Shown here: one piece after another, positions 52,824 through 61,307 of the stretch
Numbering within the stretch: position 1 is the first letter of the stretch
Layout: every line of letters starts with the position of its first letter
Program-made: the position numbers and the translations under genes
Notes under the pieces: generated by a model
Seen by the model: only the letters and a program-made list of their open reading frames with translations
The model's database searches: none
What the model was told of the DNA's origin: nothing
Assembly (NCBI GenBank): GCA_965284565.1
Contig: OZ260100.1
Location: 3,224,001 to 3,288,000, forward strand
Direction: 5' to 3'
Length of the DNA stretch: 64,000 nucleotides
Source of the DNA: BRH-c54 sp965284565
GTDB lineage: Bacteria; Bacteroidota; Bacteroidia; Flavobacteriales_E; Vicingaceae

Positions 52824-53312
52824 TTACAAAATCTTATAAATTAAATCTGACTCGTACCCTTTTGAAGACAAATAACGAAAAATTTTGGCTTTTCGTTCAT
52901 TTGAATCTTGTTCTTCTTTCAGTTGCTCTTTTTTCTTTTCAGCCAAATGGTTTAAGGTCTTAAAATATTCCTCTTCATCAATAACTGCCAACGCTACATC
53001 AATGTCTTTTTTATTGATATGAAGTTGATATAATTGAGCGGTAATTTTTACTCTTCCCCAATTTTTAATATTAAATTTTCCTCTTACAAACGCTTCTGCA
53101 AATCTTGTTTCATTCAGAAAATCATCATCAATCAGTTTATCAATAATGTCATCAAAATGTTTTTTTTCAACATTCCAAACTATTAACCTATTCAACACAT
53201 GTTGTTTACATCTTTCCTGAAAAGAACAATACCACTTGGCTTTTTCTAAAGCTTTTTCGGGTTGCATATTTTTAAAATATTGAGCCATAAAAGAGGTACT
53301 TTTGCATCTCAA
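52824..53312 (-). CDS. recX: regulatory protein RecX
   Basis: RecX family modulators bind RecA filaments. Visible features are ALEKAKWYCSFQERCKQHVLNRL, FDDIIDKLIDDDFLNETRFAEAFVRGKFNIKNWGR cited by its ends FDDII and KNWGR, and the late RKAKIFRYLSSKGYESDLIYKIL, consistent with the three-helix repeats of the family. The frame is open from 53312, but homologues begin near MQPEKALEKAKWYC, so the true start may be the ATG at 53288 or 53267 and the protein about 147-154 residues. It is divergent from the MFS gene. Confidence 0.88.
   Translation of the reverse strand: MRCKSTSFMAQYFKNMQPEKALEKAKWYCSFQERCKQHVLNRLIVWNVEKKHFDDIIDKLIDDDFLNETRFAEAFVRGKFNIKNWGRVKITAQLYQLHINKKDIDVALAVIDEEEYFKTLNHLAEKKKEQLKEEQDSNERKAKIFRYLSSKGYESDLIYKIL
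53297..53304 (+). promoter_or_regulatory. -7 box for the MFS transporter with a structured leader
   Basis: TACTTTTG is an exact TAnnTTTG box. The leader downstream contains CCGATATAGGTTTTTCATT (53314-53332) facing AATGAAAAAACTTATCGG (53351-53368), a long near-perfect hairpin. An ATG inside the right arm opens a seven-codon frame (MKKLIGG). Confidence 0.35.
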
Positions 53313-53411
53313 ACCGATATAGGTTTTTCATTTGCAAACTTACACAAACGAATGAAAAAACTTATCGGAGGTTAAGTTGTAACAATTTATAATTTCTCAG
53401 GAAAATAAGGA

Positions 53412-54689
53412 ATGAAAAACAAAAAAGCACTCTATTTGTTACTTAGTGCCAATGCAGTTTCGGGCATGGCTCAAGGTATTAGCATGCTGGCAATTCCTTG
53501 GTATTTTGCGGACGTACTTAAACAAAGTTCTTCTTTTGGTATTATGTATGGAACAGCAACCATCCTCTCCTTATTTTGGGGTTTATATGTAGGAACACTC
53601 ATTGACAAATATTCTAGAAAAAATATATTTTTAACCATCTCCATAGTGGGCACGCTATTTATAGGTAGCATTGCTGCTTTTGGTTTTTATAACGGTGGTC
53701 TTTCTGCTATTAGCATTGGAGCAGTTTTTTGCTACACTATGTTTGTTTATAATATCCACTACCCTACACTTTATGCTTTCGGACAAGAAATTAGCGACAA
53801 AAAAGACTATAGAAAAATTAACTCATTAATTGAAGTTCAAGGTCAATCTACCAGTATAATTGCCGGAGCTCTGGCTGCTGTATTAATTACAGGGATTAAC
53901 ACAGAGTTACTAACAAAATTAGGTTTATCCAATTTTGATTTCTTATTGATAGAGCCATGGCAAATGCACGAAATTTTCTTGCTAGATGCTGTTACTTATG
54001 CTTTAGCTTTGGGTTTAATATCGCTTATTAAATACGAGAAAAGCTTTGTAGGAACCATGAACTCTGGCAACATTTTCAATCGATTAAAATCTGGTTTTTC
54101 TTACCTTAAAGAGCATCCTTTAATATTTCACTTTGGAGTTGGCTCTTTTGCTATTTTTGTAATTGTACTTATTCATATTCATCAATTATTGCCTATTTAC
54201 ATCTCTAACCATCTCAATCAAGATGCTTCTATTTATGCTTCAGCAGAGGTTTTACAGGCATTAGGAGCTCTATCAGCAGGATTAGGTATTCACCGAGTTT
54301 TTATGAAAACCAATACTATTAAAGCTATTATTATTTTGATGAGTTTAGCAATAGTTACTTTATTAGTGCTAGTTTTCACCAAAAGCCCTATTGTATTGGT
54401 AATAAGTTGTTTTGTACTAGGACTAACCAATTCAGGCTCAAGAATTATGCGAGTAACTTATATTTTTAATCATATTCCTAATAATATTATTGGTAGAACA
54501 GGCAGCGTTTTTCAATCCATCAATATTTTCTTAAGGTTTACTTTTATTGGCATTTTTTCGCTTGCTTTTTTCTCTAAAGAAAATAACATTATTTGGACTT
54601 ACTTTATTGGAGCAGGATTTATTTTGCTTTCACTTTATCCTTTGTTATTTTATTACAAAAGATTAATTAACTTAAAACAACCTGATTAA
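53412..54689 (+). CDS. major facilitator superfamily transporter
   Basis: 425 residues with twelve predicted helices. The first half has MAQGISMLAIPWYFADVLKQSS and WGLYVGTLIDKYSRKNIFLTISIVG, an MFS motif A-like loop (GxLxDKYSRK) between helices 2 and 3; the second half has INIFLRFTFIGIFS. The plan resembles the MFS_3 exporters of small molecules and siderophores. Substrate unknown. The gene is alone; the leader contains a hairpin that might control it. The gene converges on the QueD-like gene with eight bases between. Confidence 0.88.
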   Translation: MKNKKALYLLLSANAVSGMAQGISMLAIPWYFADVLKQSSSFGIMYGTATILSLFWGLYVGTLIDKYSRKNIFLTISIVGTLFIGSIAAFGFYNGGLSAISIGAVFCYTMFVYNIHYPTLYAFGQEISDKKDYRKINSLIEVQGQSTSIIAGALAAVLITGINTELLTKLGLSNFDFLLIEPWQMHEIFLLDAVTYALALGLISLIKYEKSFVGTMNSGNIFNRLKSGFSYLKEHPLIFHFGVGSFAIFVIVLIHIHQLLPIYISNHLNQDASIYASAEVLQALGALSAGLGIHRVFMKTNTIKAIIILMSLAIVTLLVLVFTKSPIVLVISCFVLGLTNSGSRIMRVTYIFNHIPNNIIGRTGSVFQSINIFLRFTFIGIFSLAFFSKENNIIWTYFIGAGFILLSLYPLLFYYKRLINLKQPD

Positions 54690-54697
54690 TATATTTT

Positions 54698-55138
54698 TTA
54701 ATTATCTGCTGCAAACCACTCTGCGTAAGAGGTAGGGGTTTCTCTTAAAAACAAATTGTGTAAAGTAATGTTAGAAGGAAGTTGTGCTTTAATCAAAGCT
54801 GCATAATGTATTAACAGGTTTTCGCAAGTAGGTTGAAATGGAACTGTAATCAATTTTGGCATAAAATCAAACTGCGTAAAATCTATGTCCATTTTTTCGT
54901 TTAAAACCAATGCATGGTCGTATTTATGAACGATTAAGTCATTTACAATTTTTTTAATGATACCAAAATCTACTACCATTCCTTCATCAGAATCTGAAGT
55001 GCCATTTTTTATCTTTCCTTTAACGGTTACATTTAATTTGTATGAATGTCCGTGAATATTCTTACATGGTCCATCATACCCTAATAAGGCATGAGCCATT
55101 TCAAACTTAAATTCTTTTGTAATTCTAATTACTGACAT
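54698..55138 (-). CDS. queD: 6-carboxytetrahydropterin synthase, QueD-like
   Basis: 146 residues, close to the usual length. FKFEMAHALLGYDGPCKNIHGHSYKLNVTVKG includes the active-site Cys and the zinc-binding His and HGH residues; landmarks here are AHALLGYDGPC and NIHGHSYKLNV. VVDFGIIKKIVNDL and CENLLIHYAALI are family blocks, and RETPTSYAEW holds the catalytic Glu. It makes the pterin intermediate of the queuosine pathway. No other queuosine genes are in the window. Other pterin synthase-like roles are possible, but the motif set fits QueD best. Confidence 0.92.
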   Translation of the reverse strand: MSVIRITKEFKFEMAHALLGYDGPCKNIHGHSYKLNVTVKGKIKNGTSDSDEGMVVDFGIIKKIVNDLIVHKYDHALVLNEKMDIDFTQFDFMPKLITVPFQPTCENLLIHYAALIKAQLPSNITLHNLFLRETPTSYAEWFAADN

Positions 55139-55155
55139 AATAAGGTAATTTTCGG

Positions 55156-55163
55156 CAAAATTA
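55156..55163 (-). promoter_or_regulatory. -7 box for the QueD-like gene
   Basis: TAATTTTG on the minus strand, exact TAnnTTTG, 18 bases before the start codon. Confidence 0.42.
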
Positions 55164-55198
55164 TCATTAATCCACGAATTGAAACCATTAAAGGTTAA

Positions 55199-55555
55199 CT
55201 ATTCCAAGTTTAATAATTCGTTTTGTAATTTTTTGGTCAATGATTTTACGATAAGTGCGTAAGAATCATCAATTAGTTGATACAACATTTTGTCACTAAC
55301 ATCAGCATCTACTAAAACAGTATTCCAATGTTGTTTGTTCATATGATAGCCAGGTAAAACACCCATATATTGCTCTCTTAATTCAACTGCATTTTCGGGG
55401 TCGCATTTTAAATTAATCGATTCAAAACTATCTACATCTGCCAAGGCAAACATTTTTCCCATTACTTTAAAAACCAATATTTTTTGGTCGAAAGGAAAAC
55501 TTTCTGTTACGCCTTTCTTTTTGATGCAATATGCTCTATATTCTTCTATATTCAA
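55199..55555 (-). CDS. MmcQ/YjbR family protein
   Basis: 118 residues. MNIEEYRAYCIKKKGVTESFPFD is the typical start, followed by VFKVMGKMFALADVD, INLKCDPENAVELREQY, PGYHMNKQHWNTVLVD and LIDDSYALIVKSLTKKLQ; the KxxW-type motif (NKQHWNTV) marks the YjbR fold, a CyaY-like DNA-binding-type double-psi-like fold. Function is unknown in this family. It lies 19 bases downstream of the MOSC gene and is likely co-transcribed with it and the SDR gene. Confidence 0.9.
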   Translation of the reverse strand: MNIEEYRAYCIKKKGVTESFPFDQKILVFKVMGKMFALADVDSFESINLKCDPENAVELREQYMGVLPGYHMNKQHWNTVLVDADVSDKMLYQLIDDSYALIVKSLTKKLQNELLNLE

Positions 55556-55574
55556 AGTTGAACACGTTTTATTA

Positions 55575-56210
55575 CTAACTAAATTTATTGACTATATATT
55601 TTTTCAGACTATCAGCTAAATAAGGACTTTCCATTGCTTTTGCTAATTTATTTTCACTTGGTTTTTTACTGTAAATTAAACGATAAACTTCTAAAACGCT
55701 CAATTCATTTTCTGGATTATCAATTAATGTAAGTACATCGCCTTTTTGTACTTTTCCTTCTTTTAACACTCGCACATAAATTCCCGGAAATGCTGCCAAA
55801 CGAAATTGCTTAACTACTTTTTGATTATTAAACCTAATGCCCATTTTATAACAAGGCTGACGAGGTTGTGTAATCTGAATTTTAGCCTCTCCTATTTGAA
55901 AAATAGCTCCTATTTTTAATGCTGCTTCATCTAAAAATTCAAGTGTAATGTTTTCTCCAAACAACCCAAAGTCTGCCTCCAACTTGGGATATTGCTCTGC
56001 CCAAAAAGCATAATGGTTATATCCGTACAAATAACAAGCTTTGTCTTCTCCCCCATGATGTACTCTATCTATAACGCAATCATTTTCCACATCGGTTTTT
56101 CCTAAATAAATGGGTTCGTTAACTGCTTTTTTAAAGTAACCCGTTTGTTCTTCTTTTCCATTAATAACAATGGTTTGAGGTTGACTGATATTTACAGAAA
56201 GTACTTGCAT
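55575..56210 (-). CDS. MOSC domain protein, YiiM-like
   Basis: 211 residues. The MOSC core has the conserved VDRVHHGGEDKACYLYGYNHYAFW (cited by its ends VDRVHHGG and YNHYAFW), LFGENITLEFLDEAALKIGA and ITQPRQPCYKMGIRF, with the conserved Cys that is thought to carry sulfur or molybdenum cofactor. YiiM-type proteins reduce N-hydroxylated bases using a molybdenum cofactor. The C-terminal 3-alpha extension (about 165-211, VLEVYRLIYSKKPS) matches YiiM rather than moaC-type proteins. It is eight bases downstream of the SDR gene. Confidence 0.9.
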   Translation of the reverse strand: MQVLSVNISQPQTIVINGKEEQTGYFKKAVNEPIYLGKTDVENDCVIDRVHHGGEDKACYLYGYNHYAFWAEQYPKLEADFGLFGENITLEFLDEAALKIGAIFQIGEAKIQITQPRQPCYKMGIRFNNQKVVKQFRLAAFPGIYVRVLKEGKVQKGDVLTLIDNPENELSVLEVYRLIYSKKPSENKLAKAMESPYLADSLKKYIVNKFS

Positions 56211-56218
56211 TACAAAAA

Positions 56219-57025
56219 TTACTTAATAGGACTATTAGGCTCTTGAGCCATTTTATTATACACCAATTTACTAATTAATTTTGGGAAGAATTTACTTAAA
56301 AAAACTGCCATTTTTCCTTCAAAAGTAAGGATTAAACGTTGTTTCTTCTTAGCTACCGCTTTATAAATTTCAGTTGCGACTTCTTCGGAAGTCATCATTT
56401 TAGATTCATCTCTTGGCGATTCTTTCTGAGCATTTCCATCAGCTGATAAAGCTGTATTTCTAATATTAGAAGATGTAAATCCGGGACAAGCAATAAGCAC
56501 GTTTAAGCCCGTTTTTAAATTTTCTGTACGCAAGGCTTCTAAAAATCCTTGCATGGCAAATTTTGATGCCGAATAACCTGTTCTGGCAGGTAAGCCTACA
56601 AAACCGGCAATGGAAGAAACACCAACAACTGTTCCTTTAGATTGTAACAAATAAGGCAAGGCATATTTGGTGCAGTAAACTGTTCCATAAAAATTAATGT
56701 TCATTACTTTTTCAAGTACTTCTACATCCATTTCATTAAACAATGCACGCATAGAGATGCCTGCATTATTAATCAACACATCTATTCTTCCATATGCATT
56801 AATGGTTTCCTCAATTAATCTTTCGCAATCTTCTTTTTTAGCCACATCACAAGCTACCTGCAAAACATAGGGAGTATATGGCTTTAGTTCTTCAGCGGTA
56901 ACACGCAAATTTTCTGTATTTCGGGCAGCAATTACAATGGCAACATTCTCTTTTGCAAAACGAATGGCACAAGCTTTTCCTATTCCGGATGATGCTCCTG
57001 TAATTATAACTACTTTCTCTACCAT
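56219..57025 (-). CDS. short-chain dehydrogenase/reductase
   Basis: 268-residue classical SDR. VVIITGASSGIGKACAIRFA is the cofactor loop, NNAGISMRALF follows strand 4, and VSSIAGFVGLPARTGYSASKFAMQGF contains the catalytic Ser, Tyr and Lys (landmarks VSSIAG and YSASK). The preference for an Arg at position about 36 (AARNTENL) suggests NADP. The C-terminus AVAKKKQRLILTFEGKMAVFLSKFFPKLISKL is amphipathic and may touch the membrane. Substrate unknown; it heads the SDR-MOSC-YjbR run. Confidence 0.9.
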   Translation of the reverse strand: MVEKVVIITGASSGIGKACAIRFAKENVAIVIAARNTENLRVTAEELKPYTPYVLQVACDVAKKEDCERLIEETINAYGRIDVLINNAGISMRALFNEMDVEVLEKVMNINFYGTVYCTKYALPYLLQSKGTVVGVSSIAGFVGLPARTGYSASKFAMQGFLEALRTENLKTGLNVLIACPGFTSSNIRNTALSADGNAQKESPRDESKMMTSEEVATEIYKAVAKKKQRLILTFEGKMAVFLSKFFPKLISKLVYNKMAQEPNSPIK

Positions 57026-57137
57026 AAGCTGTTTATTTTTATATCGGCTAATTTATTACTTATAAAATTATTGACAAAACAAATTAAAAATAGTTGATAA
57101 CAATTAATTAATGTACATGTGTAAAGAATAATTGTTT

Positions 57138-57280
57138 AACCACATAGATACATAGTTTTTAATGTCAGAAAAAAATAGTTTAACTTTAGTTCCATTTAGC
57201 TTGTTTCCATTTTATGGAAACACTTTGTTTTACTATACTTTTCTTTTACTATTCTATTCGTCTATGTTTCTATGTGGTTT
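57138..57280. repeat. palindromic intergenic repeat, ACCACATAGA family
   Basis: AACCACATAGATACATAG (57138-57155) and its inverse CTATGTTTCTATGTGGTT (57262-57279), 17 of 18 bases paired, bound a 143-base element in the 347-base gap 57026-57372. The rest of the gap holds only the promoter at 57336. Confidence 0.7.
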
Positions 57281-57335
57281 TATTAGTTTTATTAAACAGA
57301 CTAAGCTTTGTTTAAAAAGTCTTATTTATATTAAG

Positions 57336-57343
57336 TATTTTTG
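57336..57343 (+). promoter_or_regulatory. -7 box for the GNAT-like gene
   Basis: TATTTTTG, exact TAnnTTTG, 29 bases before the ATG at 57373. Confidence 0.42.
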
Positions 57344-57372
57344 AGGCTGTTAACTAAAAGCAACTGTGAAGC

Positions 57373-58536
57373 ATGATTATAAAAGAAGTTACTACCAACA
57401 AATTAATTCAACAATTCCACCAACTTCCCTTCTCTATATACAAAAACGATAACAACTGGATTCCTCATATTAAACAAGATGTTGAAAAAGTTTTTGACCC
57501 CACCAAAAATAAAGCGCATGCTAACGGAAAAATAACACGTTGGCTACTATTTAATAACACTAATGAAGTCATTGGCAGAATTGCCGCTTTTGTAAATTTT
57601 GAAACTACAGAGAGTAACGAACAACCCACAGGTGGTGTTGGCTTTTTTGAATGTATTAATGATAATGATGCTGCTGCAACCTTATTTAACACCGCTAAAG
57701 ATTGGCTAGTACAACACGGTATGGAGGCAATGGATGGTCCTGTTAATTTTGGTGAGAAAAACATGTTTTGGGGCTTGTTAGTTGAAAATTTTACCGACCC
57801 TAATAGTTATGGAATGAATTACAACCCTCCCTACTATCAACAATTGTTTGAGGAATATGGTTTTAAAACCTACTACCAACAATTTATGTTTAAGCGTTCT
57901 ATTGGAGTGCCTACACAACAAGTTTTTGAAGATAAAAGTGAACGTATTTTAGCTGACGGCAATTACAGCATTGCTAATGTGAAAAACCTTAGCTTAAACG
58001 AAATTGCAGATAATTTTAAAACGGTTTACAACAGTGCTTGGGCAAGTCATGATAATTTTAAGGAAATGACTACGGCTACTTCCCGAAAAATTATGCAGAA
58101 CCTAAAACCCATTTATGATCCTTCCATCATGATTTTTGTTTACTATAAAAACAAGCCTATTGCTTTCTATATCAACATTCCTGAACTAAACGAACTGTTT
58201 CAATATGTAAACGGCAACTTAAATTGGTTAGGGAAGCTTAAATTTCTTTACCATAAAATGGTACACCCTCCGGAAACGATGGTAGGAATTGTTTTTGGTA
58301 TTGCCAAGCGTTTTCAGGGTAAAGGTGTTGATGGTGCCATGATTAAATGGACACACGAAAGTTTATTGAAAGAAAAGCGGTATAAACAAACCGTTTTGAC
58401 ATGGATAGGTGATTTTAATCCAAAAATGTTGCGAATTGCCAAAGATTTAGATGCAGAAGTGTATAGAACCTACCATACTTACCGTTATTTATTTGATAGG
58501 AATAAACCTTTTGAACGCTGTCCCATCATAGAATAA
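57373..58536 (+). CDS. GNAT-like N-acetyltransferase fold protein, large Bacteroidota type
   Basis: 387 residues. The first half has LPFSIYKNDNNWIPHIKQDV, IGRIAAFVNF and the MDGPVNFGEKNMFWGLLVENF block; the second half ends with a GNAT-type motif A region, MVGIVFGIAKRFQGKGVDGAMI, then TWIGDFNPKMLRIAKDLDAEVYRTYHTYRYLF. This matches a family of paired GNAT-like domain proteins common in Bacteroidota whose substrate is not known. It is monocistronic and ends about 100 bases before tRNA-Lys. Confidence 0.82.
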   Translation: MIIKEVTTNKLIQQFHQLPFSIYKNDNNWIPHIKQDVEKVFDPTKNKAHANGKITRWLLFNNTNEVIGRIAAFVNFETTESNEQPTGGVGFFECINDNDAAATLFNTAKDWLVQHGMEAMDGPVNFGEKNMFWGLLVENFTDPNSYGMNYNPPYYQQLFEEYGFKTYYQQFMFKRSIGVPTQQVFEDKSERILADGNYSIANVKNLSLNEIADNFKTVYNSAWASHDNFKEMTTATSRKIMQNLKPIYDPSIMIFVYYKNKPIAFYINIPELNELFQYVNGNLNWLGKLKFLYHKMVHPPETMVGIVFGIAKRFQGKGVDGAMIKWTHESLLKEKRYKQTVLTWIGDFNPKMLRIAKDLDAEVYRTYHTYRYLFDRNKPFERCPIIE

Positions 58537-58610
58537 AACTGTTAATCAACCCTTTGAAAAAAAAGGTTAAAAAAAACTAGGATATTCTTTTTTTATAAAA
58601 AATACACTGC

Positions 58611-58618
58611 TATATTTG
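58611..58618 (+). promoter_or_regulatory. -7 box for tRNA-Lys
   Basis: TATATTTG, exact TAnnTTTG, 25 bases before the first base of the tRNA. Confidence 0.55.
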
Positions 58619-58635
58619 CACTCCTTTTTTAGGAC

Positions 58636-58708
58636 GACTTGGTAGCTCAGCTGGTAGAGCATTTCACTTTTAATGAAGGGGTCCTGGGTTCGAATCCCAG
58701 CCAGGTCA
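58636..58708 (+). tRNA. tRNA-Lys (anticodon UUU)
   Basis: Cloverleaf by hand: acceptor GACTTGG with CCAGGTC plus discriminator A; D-arm GCTC/GAGC; anticodon stem TTTCA/TGAAG with loop CTTTTAA giving UUU; T-arm CTGGG, TTCGAAT, CCCAG. The CCA end is not encoded (CA only follows). The 3' half is the probable attachment site for the integrase encoded 170 bases downstream. Confidence 0.95.
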
Positions 58709-58730
58709 CATAGAAGTTTCACTTCATTTC

Positions 58731-58766
58731 AAAACCTAATGATTTTCAAGTCATTAGGTTTTTTTT
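58731..58766 (+). terminator. terminator after tRNA-Lys
   Basis: AAAACCTAATGA, loop of eight, TCATTAGGTTTT and further T. It starts 23 bases after the tRNA. Confidence 0.8.
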
Positions 58767-58823
58767 GTTTCAAAAAGTTTCATTTCAATTCGCTTTTTCG
58801 TGTGTTTTTAATTCACTGATATT

Positions 58824-58868
58824 TCACTAAAACTTCAGAATTTCACTAAAAATTATAAATCACTAAAA
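58824..58868 (+). repeat. three direct TCACTAAAA repeats before the integrase gene
   Basis: TCACTAAAA occurs at 58824-58832, 58843-58851 and 58860-58868, two of them as TTTCACTAAAA. They lie between the tRNA end and the integrase start. Confidence 0.6.
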
Positions 58869-58877
58869 ATCAAAGCT

Positions 58878-60119
58878 ATGAAAACAACAAAAAAAGTAAT
58901 CATTAAAAAAGAAGTAAATAAACTCTCTAACTTACATCCTGTATATATTAGAGTTATTCATAACTGTAGTAAAGCAGAAGGTTTAATAACAGAAATTGAT
59001 GGCGTTACTCCTGAACAATTAAAAAAATGGAATGCTAAAGAAGAACGCTTTGAAAACATTTTGCCTGAGTACAATGAAATAATTGCATTAATCAATAAAA
59101 ACTTCCGGGAATTAAAAATTATAAAACGTGTTTCATTTCATCAATTAACCGCAAAAGAGATAAGAGACATTTTATTAGAAAGAAAAACTAAAAAAAAGGA
59201 AAAACCATTAATCTCTCATTATAACGATTATTTAGAAAATGAAATTTATAATAATCCTAATTTAACCAACGGAACTAAAAAAAATTATAGAAAATCTTTT
59301 ACTCATTTTAAAACATATTTAGAACAAGCATCATTATATAAAATTGAACTGGAAAATTTTACTCCTCAACATGCTAATGGATTTAAGACTTATTTAACGA
59401 ATAAAATGATGTACGTTTCTGCTCAAAGTGTGTTGAAAAACGTAAAACCTTTTTTTGAACGAAAATATGAAGAAGATATAATAAGAATGAATCCGTTTAA
59501 ACGTATAAACATAAGGTTTACACGTACAGAACAAACTAGAATAGAGCCTATACATTTTTATAATATCAATCATATAAATTTATATAATTTTAATAATGTA
59601 GAATTATATATAGACATCTTCAATTTAATGTGTTTAACAGGCTTGGCTTTTGGTGATTTATTTGAGGTGAAAAGAAGCCAACTTTTATATAAATCTTCCG
59701 GGTTATTTTTTCTTGATTATAGAAGAGTAAAAACTAACGGAGTTGTACAGCAATTTTTACCTAAAAAAGTGATTGAAATTATGGCAAAATACGAAAATCA
59801 TCCTGATGTTCAAATCTTAGATACGTTAGTACCTAAAAAATGCTTAAACGAGGTAAATAAAAAACTTAAAATTATTGGTGCTTTAGCCAACTTTCCACAC
59901 CCACTAACTACCTACCATGCCAGAAGGTTTTTTAGACAATCTTTAAAGCATGCCGGCATATATGAAGAAGTAGAAGTTAAAACATTGATGGGACATTCTA
60001 CATTTGGCATAATAGATGCTGTTTATTATACTGTTGAACCAAAGACATTTATCGAAATTAAACATAAATTAGATGATTATTTTGATTCACTTTTAACTTA
60101 TTCATCAATAAAAATTTAA
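58878..60119 (+). CDS. int: tyrosine recombinase / integrase of the island
   Basis: 413 residues. The N-terminal arm-binding region (1-100) is followed by a SAM-like core-binding domain (about 115-215, LTNGTKKNYRKSFTHFKTYL) and the catalytic domain. Box II is YHARRFF, with His347 and Arg350; LMGHSTFGIIDAVYYT supplies His373 and the nucleophile Tyr383 or 384. The first catalytic Arg position reads TGLAFGD, with Ala where TGLR is usual, a variant seen in other Bacteroidota integrases. Placed right behind tRNA-Lys, it would insert the element at the tRNA 3' end. Confidence 0.93.
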   Translation: MKTTKKVIIKKEVNKLSNLHPVYIRVIHNCSKAEGLITEIDGVTPEQLKKWNAKEERFENILPEYNEIIALINKNFRELKIIKRVSFHQLTAKEIRDILLERKTKKKEKPLISHYNDYLENEIYNNPNLTNGTKKNYRKSFTHFKTYLEQASLYKIELENFTPQHANGFKTYLTNKMMYVSAQSVLKNVKPFFERKYEEDIIRMNPFKRINIRFTRTEQTRIEPIHFYNINHINLYNFNNVELYIDIFNLMCLTGLAFGDLFEVKRSQLLYKSSGLFFLDYRRVKTNGVVQQFLPKKVIEIMAKYENHPDVQILDTLVPKKCLNEVNKKLKIIGALANFPHPLTTYHARRFFRQSLKHAGIYEEVEVKTLMGHSTFGIIDAVYYTVEPKTFIEIKHKLDDYFDSLLTYSSIKI

Positions 60120-60125
60120 AAAAAT

Positions 60126-61010
60126 ATGGAATATCAAAATATTGACAACAAACTTAATGTTATAAGTCATGATAAATTCTTTGAAACAGACAACATACAT
60201 GACGTAAGAATCACTTATAAAAAACTACATGAAAACTTTAACGAAATTTTAATGTCAAAACAAAATTTAGACTACGCTCAAAAATTAATTTTTTATGTAA
60301 ATGCTGCTATCATTTTTGGATTATATAAATCCGAAGTGAAAAAAGAATATTTTGACCAAATTTATGTTAATGAAAAACTAAAAAAAAGACTGGTTGAATT
60401 AGATAGTATTATTACTGTAATTAACACCATTAACAGTGAAACTATTTTTTATTTTAATGAAAGACAAATTACACTTCATTTCTTATATTACTCTTCCTTT
60501 TATTTAAAAAGTAAAATTGCATCAGAACTATCTAAAACAGACAAAGGTTTTAAAGCATTTTATGAAAAATTTTCACCAACAATTTCAAAGGTAAAAAGAC
60601 AATTAAAAGAAAATAAAAAACCACCAAGTAAAGAAGATGATAAAAAAATTTATGAAATTATGCAAGAAATGATAAAAGCTGATCTTAAAACAAAAAAACA
60701 ACTTAAAACATTAAACTTTAATTTACCTTTAATAAATAAGTCGTTTGAATATACGTTGAGCAAATGTTTTTCACATCCACATAAAATATTTTTTACAGAT
60801 TTAGTTTATGATATAAAAATAACTAACCAAAATAAATTAAAACAAGCATTTAACGAGACAGAATTTTATGTTGCATTATATGACCTTTTAAAAGCTATTT
60901 CTCATGAAAAAGTTTATTTTAAAGATGATGATAATATATATATAAAAGATTACTATAAAAACAACGTAAATAATTACAAATCGAAAGTAGTCAGAAACTG
61001 GTTTTCGTAA
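60126..61010 (+). CDS. hypothetical island protein
   Basis: 294 residues, mostly helical and lysine-rich, without signal peptide, membrane helix or motif I can name. It lies six bases after the integrase stop and is probably co-transcribed with it. In Bacteroidota elements the gene behind the integrase is often a regulator such as an RteC-like protein, but I do not see RteC hallmarks beyond a weak AQKLIFYVN similarity, so I leave it unassigned. Confidence 0.7.
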   Translation: MEYQNIDNKLNVISHDKFFETDNIHDVRITYKKLHENFNEILMSKQNLDYAQKLIFYVNAAIIFGLYKSEVKKEYFDQIYVNEKLKKRLVELDSIITVINTINSETIFYFNERQITLHFLYYSSFYLKSKIASELSKTDKGFKAFYEKFSPTISKVKRQLKENKKPPSKEDDKKIYEIMQEMIKADLKTKKQLKTLNFNLPLINKSFEYTLSKCFSHPHKIFFTDLVYDIKITNQNKLKQAFNETEFYVALYDLLKAISHEKVYFKDDDNIYIKDYYKNNVNNYKSKVVRNWFS

Positions 61011-61044
61011 CTTTTTAATTCACTTTATATTTTTTTGCTTTTTT

Positions 61045-61052
61045 TAGTTTTG
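61045..61052 (+). promoter_or_regulatory. -7 box for the island HTH gene
   Basis: TAGTTTTG, exact TAnnTTTG, 25 bases before the ATG at 61078. Confidence 0.42.
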
Positions 61053-61077
61053 TTAATTCATATAATCAAACTAAAAA

Positions 61078-61305
61078 ATGCAACAAAAAGACACCACTGA
61101 AACCCAACTCAACGATTTAACGTCAAAAAGCCTTAACGGCTGGATACCCCGAAAAGAAATTCAAGCTTTTTTAAATCTAAAAGCTACCGTTATATGTGAA
61201 TTTCATAAAAAACACAACATCTCAATCTCTAAGATTGGTAGAACGGTATATTATCGTTTAGAAGACATCATAAAACTACTAAATAATAACGTAAAAACTC
61301 CCTAA
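61078..61305 (+). CDS. helix-turn-helix DNA-binding protein, excisionase-like
   Basis: 75 residues. GWIPRKEIQAFLNLKATVICEFHKKH followed by ISISKIGRTVYYRLEDIIKLL is the winged HTH_17/MerR-like layout (landmarks IPRKEIQAFL and GRTVYYRLEDI) used by excisionases and small regulators of mobile elements. It has its own -7 box. Likely role: controlling excision or transcription of the island. Next gene starts two bases later. Confidence 0.82.
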   Translation: MQQKDTTETQLNDLTSKSLNGWIPRKEIQAFLNLKATVICEFHKKHNISISKIGRTVYYRLEDIIKLLNNNVKTP

Positions 61306-61307
61306 TT

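Noticed and set aside
57162..57344. 60-codon frame between the SDR and GNAT genes
   Set aside because: It lies mostly inside the inverted repeat 57138-57280, has no ribosome site and a low-complexity Phe/Tyr/Leu-rich product.
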